DNA of 64,000 nt, from positions 20,046,001-20,110,000 of the forward strand of contig NC_089981.1 in NCBI RefSeq assembly GCF_036417845.1. Direction: 5' to 3'. The position numbers and the translations under genes are program-made. Origin of the DNA: Apteryx mantelli (taxonomy: Eukaryota > Chordata > Aves > Apterygiformes > Apterygidae). How positions within the stretch are numbered: position 1 is the stretch's first letter; each line of letters opens with the position of its first letter. Positions 12,000-23,524 of this stretch are shown piece by piece. The notes under the pieces are model-generated. The model was given only the letters and a program-made list of their open reading frames with translations. It ran no database searches and was not told where the DNA came from.

Positions 12000-12988
12000 C
12001 AGCACAAAGTCCAGCCAGAGGCCAGTCACTAGTGGTGTACCCTGGGGTAGACACTGGGGCCAATACTGTTTGACGACTTCATTAGTGACCTGGATGATGG
12101 GACCAAAGTCACTCTCAGCAAATCTGCAGATGGTGCAAAAGTGGGAGGAGTGGCTGATACAGCACACGGTTGTGCTGTTATTCAGAGGGGTCTTGACAGG
12201 CTGGAGAAAGGGGCAGAGAGGAAACTCATGAAGTTCAACAGAGGGAAGTTCACAGTCCTGCCTCTGGGGAGGGATAGCCCCATGCACCAGGACATGCTGG
12301 GGGCTGACCTGCTGGAGAGCAGCTCTGCAGAGAAGGACCTGGGAGTCCTGGTGGACAGCAAGTTGAGCATGAACCAGCAATGTGCTCTTGTGGCAAAGGC
12401 GGCCACCAGCCTCCCAGGCTGCATGAGGCAGAGCGTTGCCAGCAGGTCGAGGCAGGTGATCCTTCCCCTCCACTCAGCCCTGGTGAGGCCACACGTGGAG
12501 TGCTGTGTCCAGGTCTGGGCTCCCCAGTACAAGGGAGACATGGAGCTCCTGGAGCGAGTCCAGCAAAGGGCTGTGAAGGTGATTAAGGGACTGGAGCATC
12601 TTTGCTGTGAGGAGAGGCTGAGAGAGCTGGGACTGTTCAGCTTTGAGAGGAGAAAGCTCAAGGGGGATCTTATCAATGTATAGAAATACCTGATGGGGGG
12701 AGGTAGGGAAGGTGGAGCCAGACTCTTCTCGGTGGTGCGCAGTGAAAAGACAAAATGAAATACAGGCAATGCTATTTAAACATAAGAAAAAAGTTTTGAT
12801 GGTGAGGGTGGTCAAACACTGGAACAGGGTGCCCAGAGAGGTTGTGGAGTCTGCATCCTTGCAGCTATTCAAAGCCCGACTGCACACAGTCCTGAGCAAC
12901 CCACTGTAGCTGATCCTGCTCTAAGCAGAGGACTTGGACTAGACAGCTGCAGAGGTCCCTTCCAACCTTAACCCTTCTGTGATTTTGT
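12000..12988 (+). mobile_element. CR1 LINE, about 1 kb, ORF2 end plus 3' UTR
   Basis: Plus-strand CR1 starting within the reverse-transcriptase domain (landmark ccagtcactagtggtgtacc, then gacctggatgatggg), through the ORF2 end (reading frame 12141-12683), the gttgtggagtctgcatcctt landmark, and the 3' end gcagaggtcccttccaacct followed by ttctgtgatttt. It is 5'-truncated. Copies 2 and 3 keep only the part from 12498 on, with an identical deletion junction. The 180-codon frame here is transposon-derived, not a host gene. Confidence 0.92.
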
Positions 12989-13292
12989 GTGCAGATCCAC
13001 AGCATCACCATCTCCAGCTCATAAACTCACTTTTTGCCGTTTTGCACAGTGGCAATATAACTATGAGAGTGTTGGGGACAGACTAACTGGACAAGAAGCT
13101 TGTTCTTCAGACAAGAAAGATGTAGCTATGTCAGTGGGCACAATCAGTCTGAGAGATGGCTAATTAATTCTCCAGTCCTAATCTATGAGGTTTCAAACAG
13201 TTTTGGAAGCAGCAGATCTCAGAAACATGCATGAAACATTCTCTTTCAAGAGAGGAAAAACAAAGGAAAACAATATAAAATGAGAATGCCTT
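12989..13292. other. 3' flank of OR gene B1
   Basis: About 300 bases between the CR1 3' end and the OR stop codon. No gene. On the minus strand this would hold the B1 3' UTR, but I see no AATAAA close to the stop. Confidence 0.5.
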
Positions 13293-14228
13293 TCAGAAGT
13301 ACACTTTCCTCCTGATAATATTGATTGTGGCATGCTTCACCTCCTTGTTCCTCAGACTGTAAATCAAGGGATTCAGCATGGGGATTATAATGTTATAAAA
13401 GATGGATGCAAATTTCCTGCTCTCCATTGAGTTCATTGAACTGGGTTGCATGTAATTGAAAGCAGCAGATACGTAGAATATGGTGATGGCTGCTAGGTGG
13501 GAGGCACAGGTGGAGCAGGCTTTGCGCCTGCCTTCAGCAGAGCGCATCCTCACGATGGTCACTGCAATGTGGGTGTAAGAGGCGATGATGAGCGTGATGG
13601 TGGTGATCACGTTGAAGCCCACAAACACAATCATCACAACCTCATTGAGCCACGTGTCAGTGGAGGAGAGAACAAGCAATGGGGGCCCATCACAGTAGAA
13701 GTTATTGATGACGTGAGGGCCACAGAAGGAGAGCTGGAGCAAGCCACTCGTGTGTATGATGGCATTCAGCAGCCCTGCAAGGTAGGACCCGGCAACCAGG
13801 CACGTGCAGAGTCCAGGAGACATGACGACCCCGTAGAGCAGGGGGCTGCAGATGGCCACGTAGCGGTCATACGCCATGGCAGCCAGAAGGTAGATCTCAG
13901 CTGTGGCAAAAACAGCATAGAAGTATAACTGCATGAGGCAGCCAGCAAAAGAAATGGCTTCGTGTTTTTCTGAAAGGTCCAACAGCATTTTGGGGCTGAT
14001 GGTGCAGGAATAGCAAATGTCTAAGAAGGACAAGTTACTGAGGAAAAAGTACATGGGGGTGTGGAGCTGGGGGCTGACCCTGACCAGCACGATGATGCCG
14101 AGGTTTCCCACTAGGGTCAGCATGTAGGTGCCCAGGAAGAGGGCAAAGAGGACGGGCTTCAGGTGTGGGTGCTCTGTGAGTCCTGCAAGGGTGAAGTGGG
14201 TCACCCTGGTGCAGTTCTCATCCGCCAT
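13293..14228 (-). CDS. Olfactory receptor B1, intact (class II, family 5/8/9-like)
   Basis: A 311-residue odorant receptor, a seven-helix G-protein-coupled receptor expected in the cilia of olfactory neurons, signalling through G-olf. Visible marks: NCT glycosylation site at 5-7; GN at 41-42 in TM1; PMYFFL at 58-63 in TM2; Cys97 at the top of TM3; [10 protein letters not shown] at 118-127; Cys169 and Cys179 in extracellular loop 2; [10 protein letters not shown] at 236-245 in TM6; [12 protein letters not shown] at 283-294 in TM7. Length is normal and there are no breaks. The usual third loop-2 cysteine (near 189, LSCSDT in most ORs) reads LSSTDT, so Cys169 lacks its common partner. The ATG at 14226-14228 is the first in-frame Met after a likely splice site. 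It lies tail to tail with pseudogene A1. Sister loci are B2, B3 and B4. The ligand cannot be predicted. Confidence 0.96.
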   Translation of the reverse strand: MADENCTRVTHFTLAGLTEHPHLKPVLFALFLGTYMLTLVGNLGIIVLVRVSPQLHTPMYFFLSNLSFLDICYSCTISPKMLLDLSEKHEAISFAGCLMQLYFYAVFATAEIYLLAAMAYDRYVAICSPLLYGVVMSPGLCTCLVAGSYLAGLLNAIIHTSGLLQLSFCGPHVINNFYCDGPPLLVLSSTDTWLNEVVMIVFVGFNVITTITLIIASYTHIAVTIVRMRSAEGRRKACSTCASHLAAITIFYVSAAFNYMQPSSMNSMESRKFASIFYNIIIPMLNPLIYSLRNKEVKHATINIIRRKVYF

Positions 14229-14625
14229 CTGTACTGTCCTTAATCGCTGCAGAGACCTGGAAGGAAGAGGGTGAAAACAATTCTGGATGCAATTTCCACT
14301 TCAAAATATCAATGTGAAAAGATGACACTGCCTTTGAGGTTAAAGGGACAAGGAAAAAAGTAAAAGAACTGCTGATTATTCTCTTGCAGTGACAGTAACC
14401 TCTTTGGAAGAAGAAAAAAACGCAGCAGTTCTTAGAAATTCTTTTCCACAAGTATCCAGCAAAGAAAGCAGGGTGTCACAACCTGTTCTGTGACCCCTGA
14501 TTCCCTTCCAGGCACAAATCCAGTATCTACATGCGCATTTTGGGGGGCTCATGAGATGTTTCATAAATATAATGATGACAGCTGGGGACCATGCACCCTT
14601 CTTCGTGTTTTCCTGTATTTTGATG
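14229..14625. other. Region 5' of OR B1, end of duplicon 1
   Basis: Presumed intron upstream of the B1 coding exon. Repeated closely at 63558-63953. No further gene seen. Confidence 0.55.
14247..14258 (-). other. Candidate 3' splice sites before OR B1
   Basis: On the minus strand a pyrimidine-rich tract runs into CCAG (AG at 14257-14258) and again into CTGCAG (AG at 14247-14248), giving 28 or 18 bases of leader before the ATG. The 18-base option matches the spacing seen at the other OR genes here (14-19 bases). Confidence 0.6.
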
Positions 14626-15900
14626 CAGCAGCTACAGTGCCTAAGCAGATCCCTCTCAAGGCTCCAGGTAATACAAGGTCCTATCACAAAGCGGAAGGGT
14701 ATCTTGGAACTTAAAGTTCTGGGGAAAGGTGGCTGTGCTTTCAGGGTGGAAACTGGCCTCTCTTTATCTCTCTACAGACTAGGCAGAGTCTTTCCTTCTG
14801 CTCTTGTTTCCTTCATTAGAAGTGAGATTCATTGGACTACCACACTATAGACAAGCTGGAGCCAAAGTGGCCCTCTGGCTTTCCTGGCAGTGTAGAGGAT
14901 TGGCTCTTCTGACCTATCATGAACTATTTCTCTTAGATTAAGAAGACTTATCCTCTGAGGGTAGCTTGACTATGGGAGAGGTTTAAATGAAATGCTCAGG
15001 CTTTGAGGCTTGCTCCGTAGATGTCGAAAAGGTGACCAAGGCCAGCTGCCTCCCTGCACACCATCGTGCACGCCAAACAACTCCCTCAGCTAGACGCTTT
15101 CACTTTTAACCTTTTGATGCAAGACCTTTTGATAAAGCTTGCCAAGGTGGGTAAATCTTAAGGTAAATCTCCCCTTAATCATTTCCTTTCCAGTTCAGGG
15201 GTTTGGTCTCTTCTGCACAGCTGATGTGAAAGTGCTCAAGCAGACATCTAAAATATCTGTTGCTACATTAGAAGTCCAGCACCAACTGTCATTAAATAAT
15301 ATAGATGGGATGAAACATATCTAACTAGAAACTTCTGTGCTCAGTCAAGTGAGACTACTCTCAGCTTAATTACAGAAGGGCATACTACTTCTCTAGTAGC
15401 AGTAGTACCCTTCAAATGCCCTTTCAGAGTACTAAGGCATGCCTTAAGCTGTCATTTTCATAGGCTTTAGGAAGGATTTTCCAATGGGTGACAAAATGCC
15501 TACATGTTCCTCCAACGCAGGGCATGATACAATGCTTGCCTTACACTTCCACTAACCTCTTCATTGCAAAGCTCTCCCCTTACCTGAGGAGGTGCTTACT
15601 AAAATAAATTGGAGTCAGGCACTTCTGCAGGGCAATTCATCCCCTCCAAAGAAAGGTCTTAGCCATTTGGGGTAAATCATCACCTGTAGCTGCTCACTTC
15701 CTGCTTTTAAAGGGAAAGTAGACACCCGTGTAGAGCTAAACTTACAAAGGTTGGATGCCCAAGAGTCAGTGAAGATTCCTCACAGGACAGAGACCTGCAC
15801 ATAGGGCAAAGGAAGGAGTGATCTAGGATATCACTGAGTGCATATAACCATTGAAACAACAGTGCTGCTGAAGAATACCTAGTGAGAACGGGTGGCCTTC
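14626..15900. other. Non-coding start of duplicon 2
   Basis: Counterpart of 1-1282. No gene seen. Confidence 0.7.
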
Positions 15901-16441
15901 ATCACAGAATCACAGACTGGTGGAGGTTGGAGGGGACCTCTGGAGATCATCTAGTCCAACGCCCCTTTTCAAGCAGGGTCACCTAGAGCACGTTGCACAG
16001 GATCGTGTATAGGCAGGTTTTGAATATCTCCAGAGAAGGAGACTCCACAACCTCTCTGGGCAACCTGTTCCAGGGCTCTGTCACCCTCACAGTGAAGAAG
16101 TTTTTTCTCACGGTCAGATGGAACTGTCTGTGTTTCAGTTTGTGCCCGTTGCCTCTTGTCCTGTCGCTGGGCACCGCTGAAAACAGTCTGGCCCCATCGT
16201 CTTGACACCCTCCCTTAAGATATTTGTATACCTTGATAAGATCCCCTCTCGGTCTTCTCTTCTCCAGGCTGAACAGGCCCAGCTCTTGCAGCCTTTTCTC
16301 CTAAGAAAGAAGCTCCAGTCCCCCCTAATGATCTTCGTAGGCCTTTGCTGGACTCTCTCCAGTAGTTCCATGTCTCTTGTACTGGGGAGCCCAGAAATGG
16401 ACACAGTACTCCAGATGTTATACCACGTGAGCCTCAAGTGA
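15901..16441 (-). mobile_element. CR1 LINE, 5'-truncated (copy 2 counterpart)
   Basis: Same insertion as 1283-1825, with the same ends. The ORF2 C-terminus can be read at 15983-16174 on the minus strand. Duplicated along with the unit rather than newly inserted. Confidence 0.93.
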
Positions 16442-19263
16442 AGGTCCTGAGAAAGATAAGGACAACTTAATTTGTGGGGGGGAGGAAACAGGAGGATGGA
16501 GCAGCCATGAGTGACAGAAAGCTACATTCTCTTTTGCACCTTCCTGCTGGGGTCCAGTATTGTCTGCACTGCCTACAGGAGCGCTGGTCATGGCCAGCTA
16601 CCTGCAGCAGAGCTGCCGGCAAAGCCCCGTTTCACCATGCATCCCGGGGCTCTTGAGCCCAGCCAACTTTCTCCTGGGTGTCAGCAACATCCTGAGGAGG
16701 CCAAGGCAGAAGCTTTTCCTGGGCAGATGTGTCATTCCTTGCCTGACACAGCTACCTGCCCAAGCAAGTGGGGAGTATGGGCTCAAACTTTCTTTCTAGC
16801 AAGTTCCTCTCCGTTTCTCCCAAGCCCATCTGGACTTGTTTCCATAATGCAGGAACAATACAGATGTGAGGCGAGCTTGGACCTGACAACAGCCTGGGAC
16901 CCACTCTTGAAACACCACCAGGACCTAGCAGAGCTGTGTCCAGGTGTGCCCTGGATGTCGGTGTGCTCTCTGCTTCCCGGTACTTTGTCCCCTGGACTCC
17001 GGGTAGCACTGGTGGGGAAGATGCTCTTCTACAGACGTGTCATCCCGTGGTGAAAAGTAAGTGTAACCAACCCAGGGATGGTTGTGTGTTTGGGTGAGGC
17101 AAGGGGGACCTGCTAGGTTTGGGGTATCCTGTCTCATCGGTCCCCCAAATCCCTTCTTGCACATTACAGTAGGCGTGCTTGTTCTCTCATTCATTTGTGC
17201 ATCTCTCCTCCTGCAGCTCCTGGTGGGATGCAGTGAAGTATACCTGAGGAGTATGTTTGCATACTATGCCTTTTGTCAGTACATACTCTGTTTTTGAGAT
17301 CCCCATGATTAAGGGAATGGTGCTCAGGGGCAGGCATTGACACCTGAACAGGCATTTCCAACAATTATGATCCAAAATCACCCCACCCACAGGACCTCAT
17401 CCTCTTAACATACATTAGTCTTCCACAGTTTTCAGCAGAACCTGAAATCTCCAACTGTCATGCCTCTTACCTGGATACAGACAAACTGTAATGATTCAGA
17501 CAAACTTTCAAAAGTGAATAGTAATGGTGAGGTATTTGGCCAGCATTCATTTTGAAAGCGTGTCACGGGCGAGGCAAGCTGACAAAGGTTCTGCCTTATT
17601 CTGGGACGTGGAAAAAATTAACTTTAGCACCTGACTTAAACACAGTGCTAAACTAAGAATCCCCCTTGGCTGTGTTGCTTGTCCACTATGACACTCTTCC
17701 TGCTTGTGAATTCTAGTGAGCAGCATAGGTCTAGTAAGGTTAATCCAACACCATGTGTAGAAGCATTATTCCATGTGCCCTGCCATTTCCCACCTCTTCT
17801 TTTGCATCTTTGCTGCATTCTTTATCAGTAGTTTCTTACCAAGATCCTTAATTTTCCTACCTCACATTGGCGCTCCTGCAGTTCTTCACAGTTCTCCTCC
17901 GTCCCAGTGAAACTACAGGCAGGTAGGATCATCAGCCAGGTGCTGACGGAGGATTTTGTCCAGGCACAAAGTTATCCAGTTCTTCTCAGAGACATATGAG
18001 GACAGTCAACACATCACCATCCAGCATCTCTTTGTCTCGGAAATTCACTCACGTTTGCTCCGTTCAGTGGTCTCCCCGAGCTACTGGCAGACCCCCACTC
18101 AGTGAGGACTGAGCGGAAGTCCAAATATAGGCTCTGTCGGTCTCTGTGAAACCAGAATGATGTCCCACTCATCCCATACTCATGGGATAAGTTATCAGAG
18201 GTTCTCCAGGGCACCTGGTAAACAGAGCGAGCTTCCCCTGAGGACCTGGGCTTGCATCATGCAGAGATTTCTCTCTGCAGCTAATGTTTTGGCAAATCCC
18301 CCAAACATATCAGAAATAATGCCTGCAGACGATAAGTCATTATACTGATGCACTTAACTTTGCAGGGAAGAACTAAACACGAGACAATGCATTTCTGTGG
18401 AAGGATGTAAATCAGAAGAACAACTTCTTCCTGTGTTTCTGGAGAAACACATACAAGTAACTTCTTACTGCTGGCTCAATTGAAGGAAATCTGTTCGTCT
18501 CTGTCATGGCCAGTCACGTTAAATTTACTTTTATTTGTGTAATATTTTTGCTTGAATTGAACATGCATCTGTTAAAGAAAAAGCATAGCAAAATACAGAA
18601 ATCAATCTGCTACCATTCTCCCTTCTCCAGTTTGAAGACAACTTGCAGTTTCATATTGCCCTTTCTCATACGATTGTGCTGAGGGTTTTCCTCAGGTGAG
18701 GTGCCATATCAGCTTCTTTACTCAGTCTTTTCAAGGACTCAGGCTAGCTTTGGACACCTCTGCAGGACATATCACTCATCAGAAGCACCTGTTTCTCACT
18801 GTACAGGATTAAGGACACCTGGACAACAAGGCCAGACCTACAGAAACAACTTTTGAACACCTGCAGTTAGGCAGGTGAATCCCAACCAGGACACTCTTTT
18901 ACCAAGTCTCTGAGCTCACATTCTTTGAGTTTACATTTGTTGTTACTAAGTCTTTCCTTCTGGGATTTACCTCCAACTCTGGAAGTAACACCTACCTCTG
19001 GGCTAGTTTACCTGAGGTTCCCTCTGCTCACAAGAAAAGGTGTCCAACCTAAAACATGCCATGTGCCACCATTAAGACATGTTCAGGAGCTGCTCTGCTG
19101 CACTCATGCCACTAGAGAGCAGTGGTGGTATTTTAAGGATGCTTGGAAAAACCCAGGATGTCTCATTCAACATGTTGCCTAGTTTAGCATTACTGTCTCC
19201 ACATCACACACTATCCAGGGAGGCCTGCGCAAAGGTCCTGGCTCTTCGGCCCCTTCGTAGGTG
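16442..19263. other. Non-coding duplicon body, copy 2
   Basis: No gene recognised. A 180-codon frame at 16511-17053 is broken in copy 1 and has no known domain. Bases 17587-17855 have no counterpart in copy 1. The 696-base segment with the TTCC repeat is absent near 19033. Confidence 0.6.
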
Positions 19264-20081
19264 ATCACTGAATCAGACTAATCATGGACTCAGGTGGGAA
19301 GGGACCTCAGGAGGCCTCTAGTCCAACCTCCTCCTTAATGCAGGTTCAACACTGAACTCACATCACATTGCGCAGGGCCTTCTCCAGTCAAGGCTTGAAA
19401 AATCTCCAAGGATGGAGGCTGCACAGCCTTGCTGGACCCTCTTCCAGTGCCCAACTGTCCTCTGGGGTGAAAAACGGTCTTCTATCCAGTCAAACCTCCC
19501 CATTTTCGTTTATGACCACTGTCCCTCATCTCTCTGCTGTGTGCCTCAGCAGAGCCTGGCTTTGGCTTCTTGATAACCTGCGTGTAGGCACTGTGAGGCT
19601 GCTCTTAGGTCCTCCCAAGGCCTTCTGGTCTCCAGGCTAGTGTAAGTACTTTTCCCTCAGCTTCTTCTCACAAGTGGGGTGCCTCAGACCCCAACTGTCT
19701 TGGTGTCCCTGCTAGACTTGCTCGGGTTTGTTGACACCGTTCTTGCTGTGGGAGGCCAAACCTGGAGGGGGTACCCAAACATGGCCTAAGAAGTGCCAAG
19801 TAAAGGGGGATAAGCACAGCCCTCCACATCCTGGCTGTGCTCCTGTGCACGTGGCCCAGGATGCTCTAGGCTCCACTCGCTGCCAGGGCACACTGCTGGC
19901 TCAGGCTTGCCTGCCAGGACTGCAGGTCTCCCAGCAGAGATGCTCTCCAGCACACACCAGTCTGTCACAGGCACAGCACTTATCATTTGTCCCCGCTGAA
20001 GTTCATGAGGTTCCCGGTGGCCCATTCCCCCAGCCTGCCCAGGTCCCTCTGCACAGCCACCCTGCCCACAAGCATATCAAC
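19264..20081 (-). mobile_element. CR1 LINE, diverged (copy 2 counterpart)
   Basis: Same insertion as 5091-5985, about 100 bases shorter at the end next to repeat R. Confidence 0.85.
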
Positions 20082-20412
20082 AAGACAAAGCTTCAGGAAG
20101 CAGCGAGGGCCAGCTGGGACCTCAGCACAGGCAGGACCCTCCCCATGGGGACACAGACCCACAGGCACAGACCCAGCAGGCAGAGCCTGGGGCTGGCAAC
20201 AGGCTCCCTTGACAGCCCCAGGCACGGCAAGCAAGAAGCCAGGTCTGAGGTCCACCCAGAAGGCAGAGACCAGGCTGGAGACAAGCACACCTACAACATA
20301 GCTCAGGAAGAGACTGAAGGCCCTGGGCTGAGCTTAAATAGGGCTCCTGGGCCATGGACAGGGTGGTGTGAGTGGGGCTCCAGGTGAGGCTCCTCAGGGC
20401 TATTATGCCCCC
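20082..20412. repeat. Unclassified interspersed repeat R, copy a (duplicon 2)
   Basis: Counterpart of 5990-6360. A 37-base segment between two caggtctg repeats is missing compared with copy 1. The TATA-like core reads agcttaaata (20331-20340) followed by gggctcctgggcc. Confidence 0.6.
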
Positions 20413-20691
20413 TTGCTGCCCTCAGGGCACTAAAATGCACAGTGAATGCCATCCCAGGAGGGATAGAGAAGGCATTAAACAGAAACATTTTGACCAGTTC
20501 AGAAAGCAATGTTTTTTTCAGACGTGGAAATATACCATCTTGGCGCATACACTTGGACCTTTTCATCTGCATTATGAAAAGGCACCTTTCATTTAAAGAT
20601 TGATCTTTATTTTAACTGGCTTAAGTAAATTGCAAACGAATAAACTTCATGCTGCGTCCAATAGAAATGCACTTTTCAGTGTTTCGTCTTG

Positions 20692-20733
<42 letters not shown>

Positions 20734-22019
20734 CATATAAAGAGAGGCAAATGTATATGTGTACAAAAGGAAAGGAACCAAGCCCCCTAGCATTCTTCCC
20801 ACTACCCTGAGGATAACCTAAGGCAGAACAGACACTGCAATCAAAACTGAGGTCGCTGGGACACTTGCAAAGCAGAGGTATTGGTCCAGCATCACAGAGT
20901 CCACCATTCCCCAGCAATGTGCTCCTCTATCACACAGAAATGAAAACAAGGTGATAATCATGTCCCCAAGCACAGTAAGCTTAACTGGAAGCATTTATTT
21001 ATTTATTTTTCAAGATGCATAGTGCCAGGATAACTCTCTTCTCCCAGGGAGAGGATTTGGGACAAAAGAGGTTCCTCGTGGTCAGAGGACAGTGGGGCAA
21101 GCAGACCAAAAGGACTTTGGGTTTCCATGAGAAATTGCGCCAGTGAAAAGCTGAAGCTCAGGGTAGCTCTGCAGCTGCTTGGCCTAGCACAGATTTTCTA
21201 CACTGTAAGTTGAGACTGATTGCAAACTCACAAGGAACAACATGAATAACCGCGAGCCTTGAGTTGGGACTGCCATCTTCCCCGCTCTCGCCTGGAAAGA
21301 GCACAGTGATGGACACCAAAGGCTCCAGTCCTGAAAGCTTTTCTCTGTAGGAGTGCAAAGATACCGATGTGGAACAAGCAAACTAGGTGGCTGGGGGAGT
21401 CGAGCCGCGCTGGGTGAGGGAGGGCTTGAACACACCTTTAGCGCCCATCACAGCAGTCTTGCAGGGCAAACGCCTTCTACCAGCCCGTGTCTCCACTCCA
21501 GGTAGATTTCACACCTTCTTGGAGTCCACAGATCTCTCAGGCTCTCCAGAGACCTTGGAAAGGCTTCCTCTTTTCCTGGAGCTTCAAGTCTGCTTCCCTG
21601 CCACCCCCCAGCCAGCTCCCCCTGAGCCAGCTGTCTCCCCAGTCCCTCCCAGAGCCAGCAGCCCCCCTTCCTTCCTCCAGAGCCTCTCCCCGGGCAGGCG
21701 GGCACCTCTCTCCCCAATATATGACCTTTTTCTAAACATCATTTATTGGTTCTGGACACCATCTGACAAGGAGACATTTTGACCACCCAGCACAGCATAG
21801 CTGATTTGAACTCTGCAGTAAGAAAGGAAGTGGCAAGCAACTAATGCCTGAATGGAGCTGGATTAGCTCCTGAAAAGAAGGATTTGCTAGAGCTGCTCAC
21901 AGGCATTGCCCAAAAGCAATCGCCAGCCCCATGAGATCATCTCCTAGGACTACCAGGGCATGGCTACTGAGCTATCTAACTAACACTAGCCCCTCTGCTG
22001 GCTTTTTCTTTCTTCACTC
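20413..22019. other. Non-coding region upstream of OR pseudogene A2
   Basis: Counterpart of 6361-8342, lacking the 300 bases 7172-7471. No gene recognised. Confidence 0.6.
20695..20734. repeat. (AC)n(AT)n microsatellite
   Basis: Longer AC tract than the copy-1 counterpart at 6649-6682. Confidence 0.9.
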
Positions 22020-22021
22020 AG
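22020..22021 (+). other. Candidate 3' splice site before OR pseudogene A2
   Basis: Pyrimidine tract followed by CAG, fourteen bases before the ATG at 22036, unchanged from A1. Confidence 0.6.
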
Positions 22022-22035
22022 GCTGGGAAGAAGGG

Positions 22036-22681
22036 ATGGTAGAAAACTGCACAGAAGCAATAGAGTTCATTCTTGAGGGTTTTTCAGACTGCCTGCAACT
22101 GCGGATTCCCCTTCTCTTGGTTTTCCTGGTGAGCTACGTCATCACATTAGTGGGGAATCTCAGGATGATCTTTCTAATTGGGGTTGACCCTCAACTTCAC
22201 ACCCCCATGTACTTCTTCCTCAGTCACCTGTCCCTTGTAGACCTCTGCTGCTCCTCTGTGGTCACCCCCCAGGTGCTGGCCAATTTCTTTGCTCAGCAGA
22301 AAGCCATTTCACTTCTGCAGTGAGCCACACACATGTGGTTCTTCAGCCTCTTTGTGCCTACCGAGTGTCACCTCCTGGCAGCAATGGCCTAGGACCGCTA
22401 CGTGGCCAATACGTGGCCATTTCCAAACCTCTGCTCTACGCTGTCATCATGTCCCCCAAAATCCGTTCCCAGCTGATAGTTGGCCCTTACACAGTGGGGA
22501 TCGTGAATGCCGTGACACACAGCAGCCTTGCTTCCAGCTACGCTTCTGCAAGCCCAGTGTGATCAATCACTTCTTCTGCGATATCCCCACAGTGATCCCC
22601 TGCTCCTCCTCACACACACGCACCAACAAGCTGGTGCTTTTCACCCTGTCCTTCGTACTTATGTACTGGCCTTTGTACTGG
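22036..22681 (+). pseudogene. Olfactory receptor pseudogene A2 (class II)
   Basis: Sister of A1. The first 95 codons are open (NCT at 4-6, GNLRM in TM1, HTPMYFF in TM2). It then meets the same TGA (22321-22323) and the same TAG in place of the first Tyr of MAYDRY. It has its own 11-base tandem duplication in the DRYVA region (tacgtggcca twice), its own 12-base duplication around tgtactgg at the 3' end, and lacks the one-base loss of A1. Homology ends in TM5, with no TM6 or TM7. The changes shared with A1 date the loss of function before the duplication, and the private ones came after it. Confidence 0.93.
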
Positions 22682-23524
22682 AGAAACCCACATCCCCCAC
22701 AGACTCCCCTGGAACAGTCAAAGCCCCTAGGATAGATGAGGCCTTTAGCAGCTATGTACAAAGACAAACGCAAAATTATTTCATACACGGTAAGGCAGAA
22801 AAGGGGGAGCACAGCCAGAGCTAGACACGAGCCTCTCCTCAACCAACCCAGGCTCCCACGATATCTAAAGGACTTCTCAAGTTTTTATTTGATTTTCTAT
22901 GGAGTGAAAAACAGGCAAAGATGAAGCATCTGATTAGTAAAAGCCAACAAATGCATATGAACTGTACGTGTAGTGAGAACACTTCTCTAAGGAGACCAAA
23001 TGAGAGGCCTTGTCCACCAGCAGGCAGAGGGAAGAGTTGAAGCTTGACCCACTGGAAGCCCCTCGGCTGGCCTGAACTCCAAGCTCTCATCACCTAGGCT
23101 AGGCTAAGTTAAATCTATTTCTGCCACAAATGACACTGCTCTGCTTCCCAAAACAAGAAGCTCACTCTGGGGGCCAGCCAGCCAGCCTTCCAGGAGTCAT
23201 CAGCTTAACAAGCCCTTCTGGGCATTAGGAAGAAAGTCCCTAATGACCCTGAAACCTTCTTAGAGAGCTCACACTCACCTTACCTCATTCTTCCTAACAA
23301 GCCACTGCGGGACAACCTCAGAGAGACTATCAAGAAGGAAACTTTCTTCTTTGTTAATGGCAACGAGCACTTCTAAAGCTGTTTGGTTTGTCACAACTAC
23401 CTCGGCCCTGAAGCCTGTGGTTAGGGAGCTTACAGGTCAGTACATTGGCCTATGCCTCCCCAGTCCTCCACTCCATTGGTACGGAGGTTACCACCAGAGG
23501 TTGAAGAAAAGCAAGCCCATGCAG
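22682..23524. other. Non-coding region 3' of A2
   Basis: Counterpart of 8981-9799. No gene seen. Confidence 0.6.

Larger units (their letters stand above)
1..14625 (+). repeat. Tandem duplicon copy 1 (about 14.6 kb)
   Basis: Bases from 1 onward recur from 14626 onward in the same orientation and order: CR1 minus, second CR1 minus, repeat R, CA/TA microsatellite, OR pseudogene A, second R, CR1 plus, OR gene B. Identity by eye is in the high nineties percent outside indels. Compared with copy 2, this copy has about 696 extra bases at 4161-4856, about 100 at 5900-5997, 300 at 7172-7471 and 834 at about 11664-12497. It lacks about 270 bases present at 17587-17855 and about 420 bases present after the second R. 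The left edge is only the window edge, so the true unit may begin outside. Confidence 0.95.

Noticed and set aside
12141-12683. 180-codon open frame on the plus strand
   Set aside because: It is the reverse-transcriptase end of the CR1 LINE at 12000-12988, not a host gene.
16511-17053. 180-codon open frame in duplicon 2
   Set aside because: Broken in duplicon 1, overlaps frames on the other strand, and has no recognisable domain.
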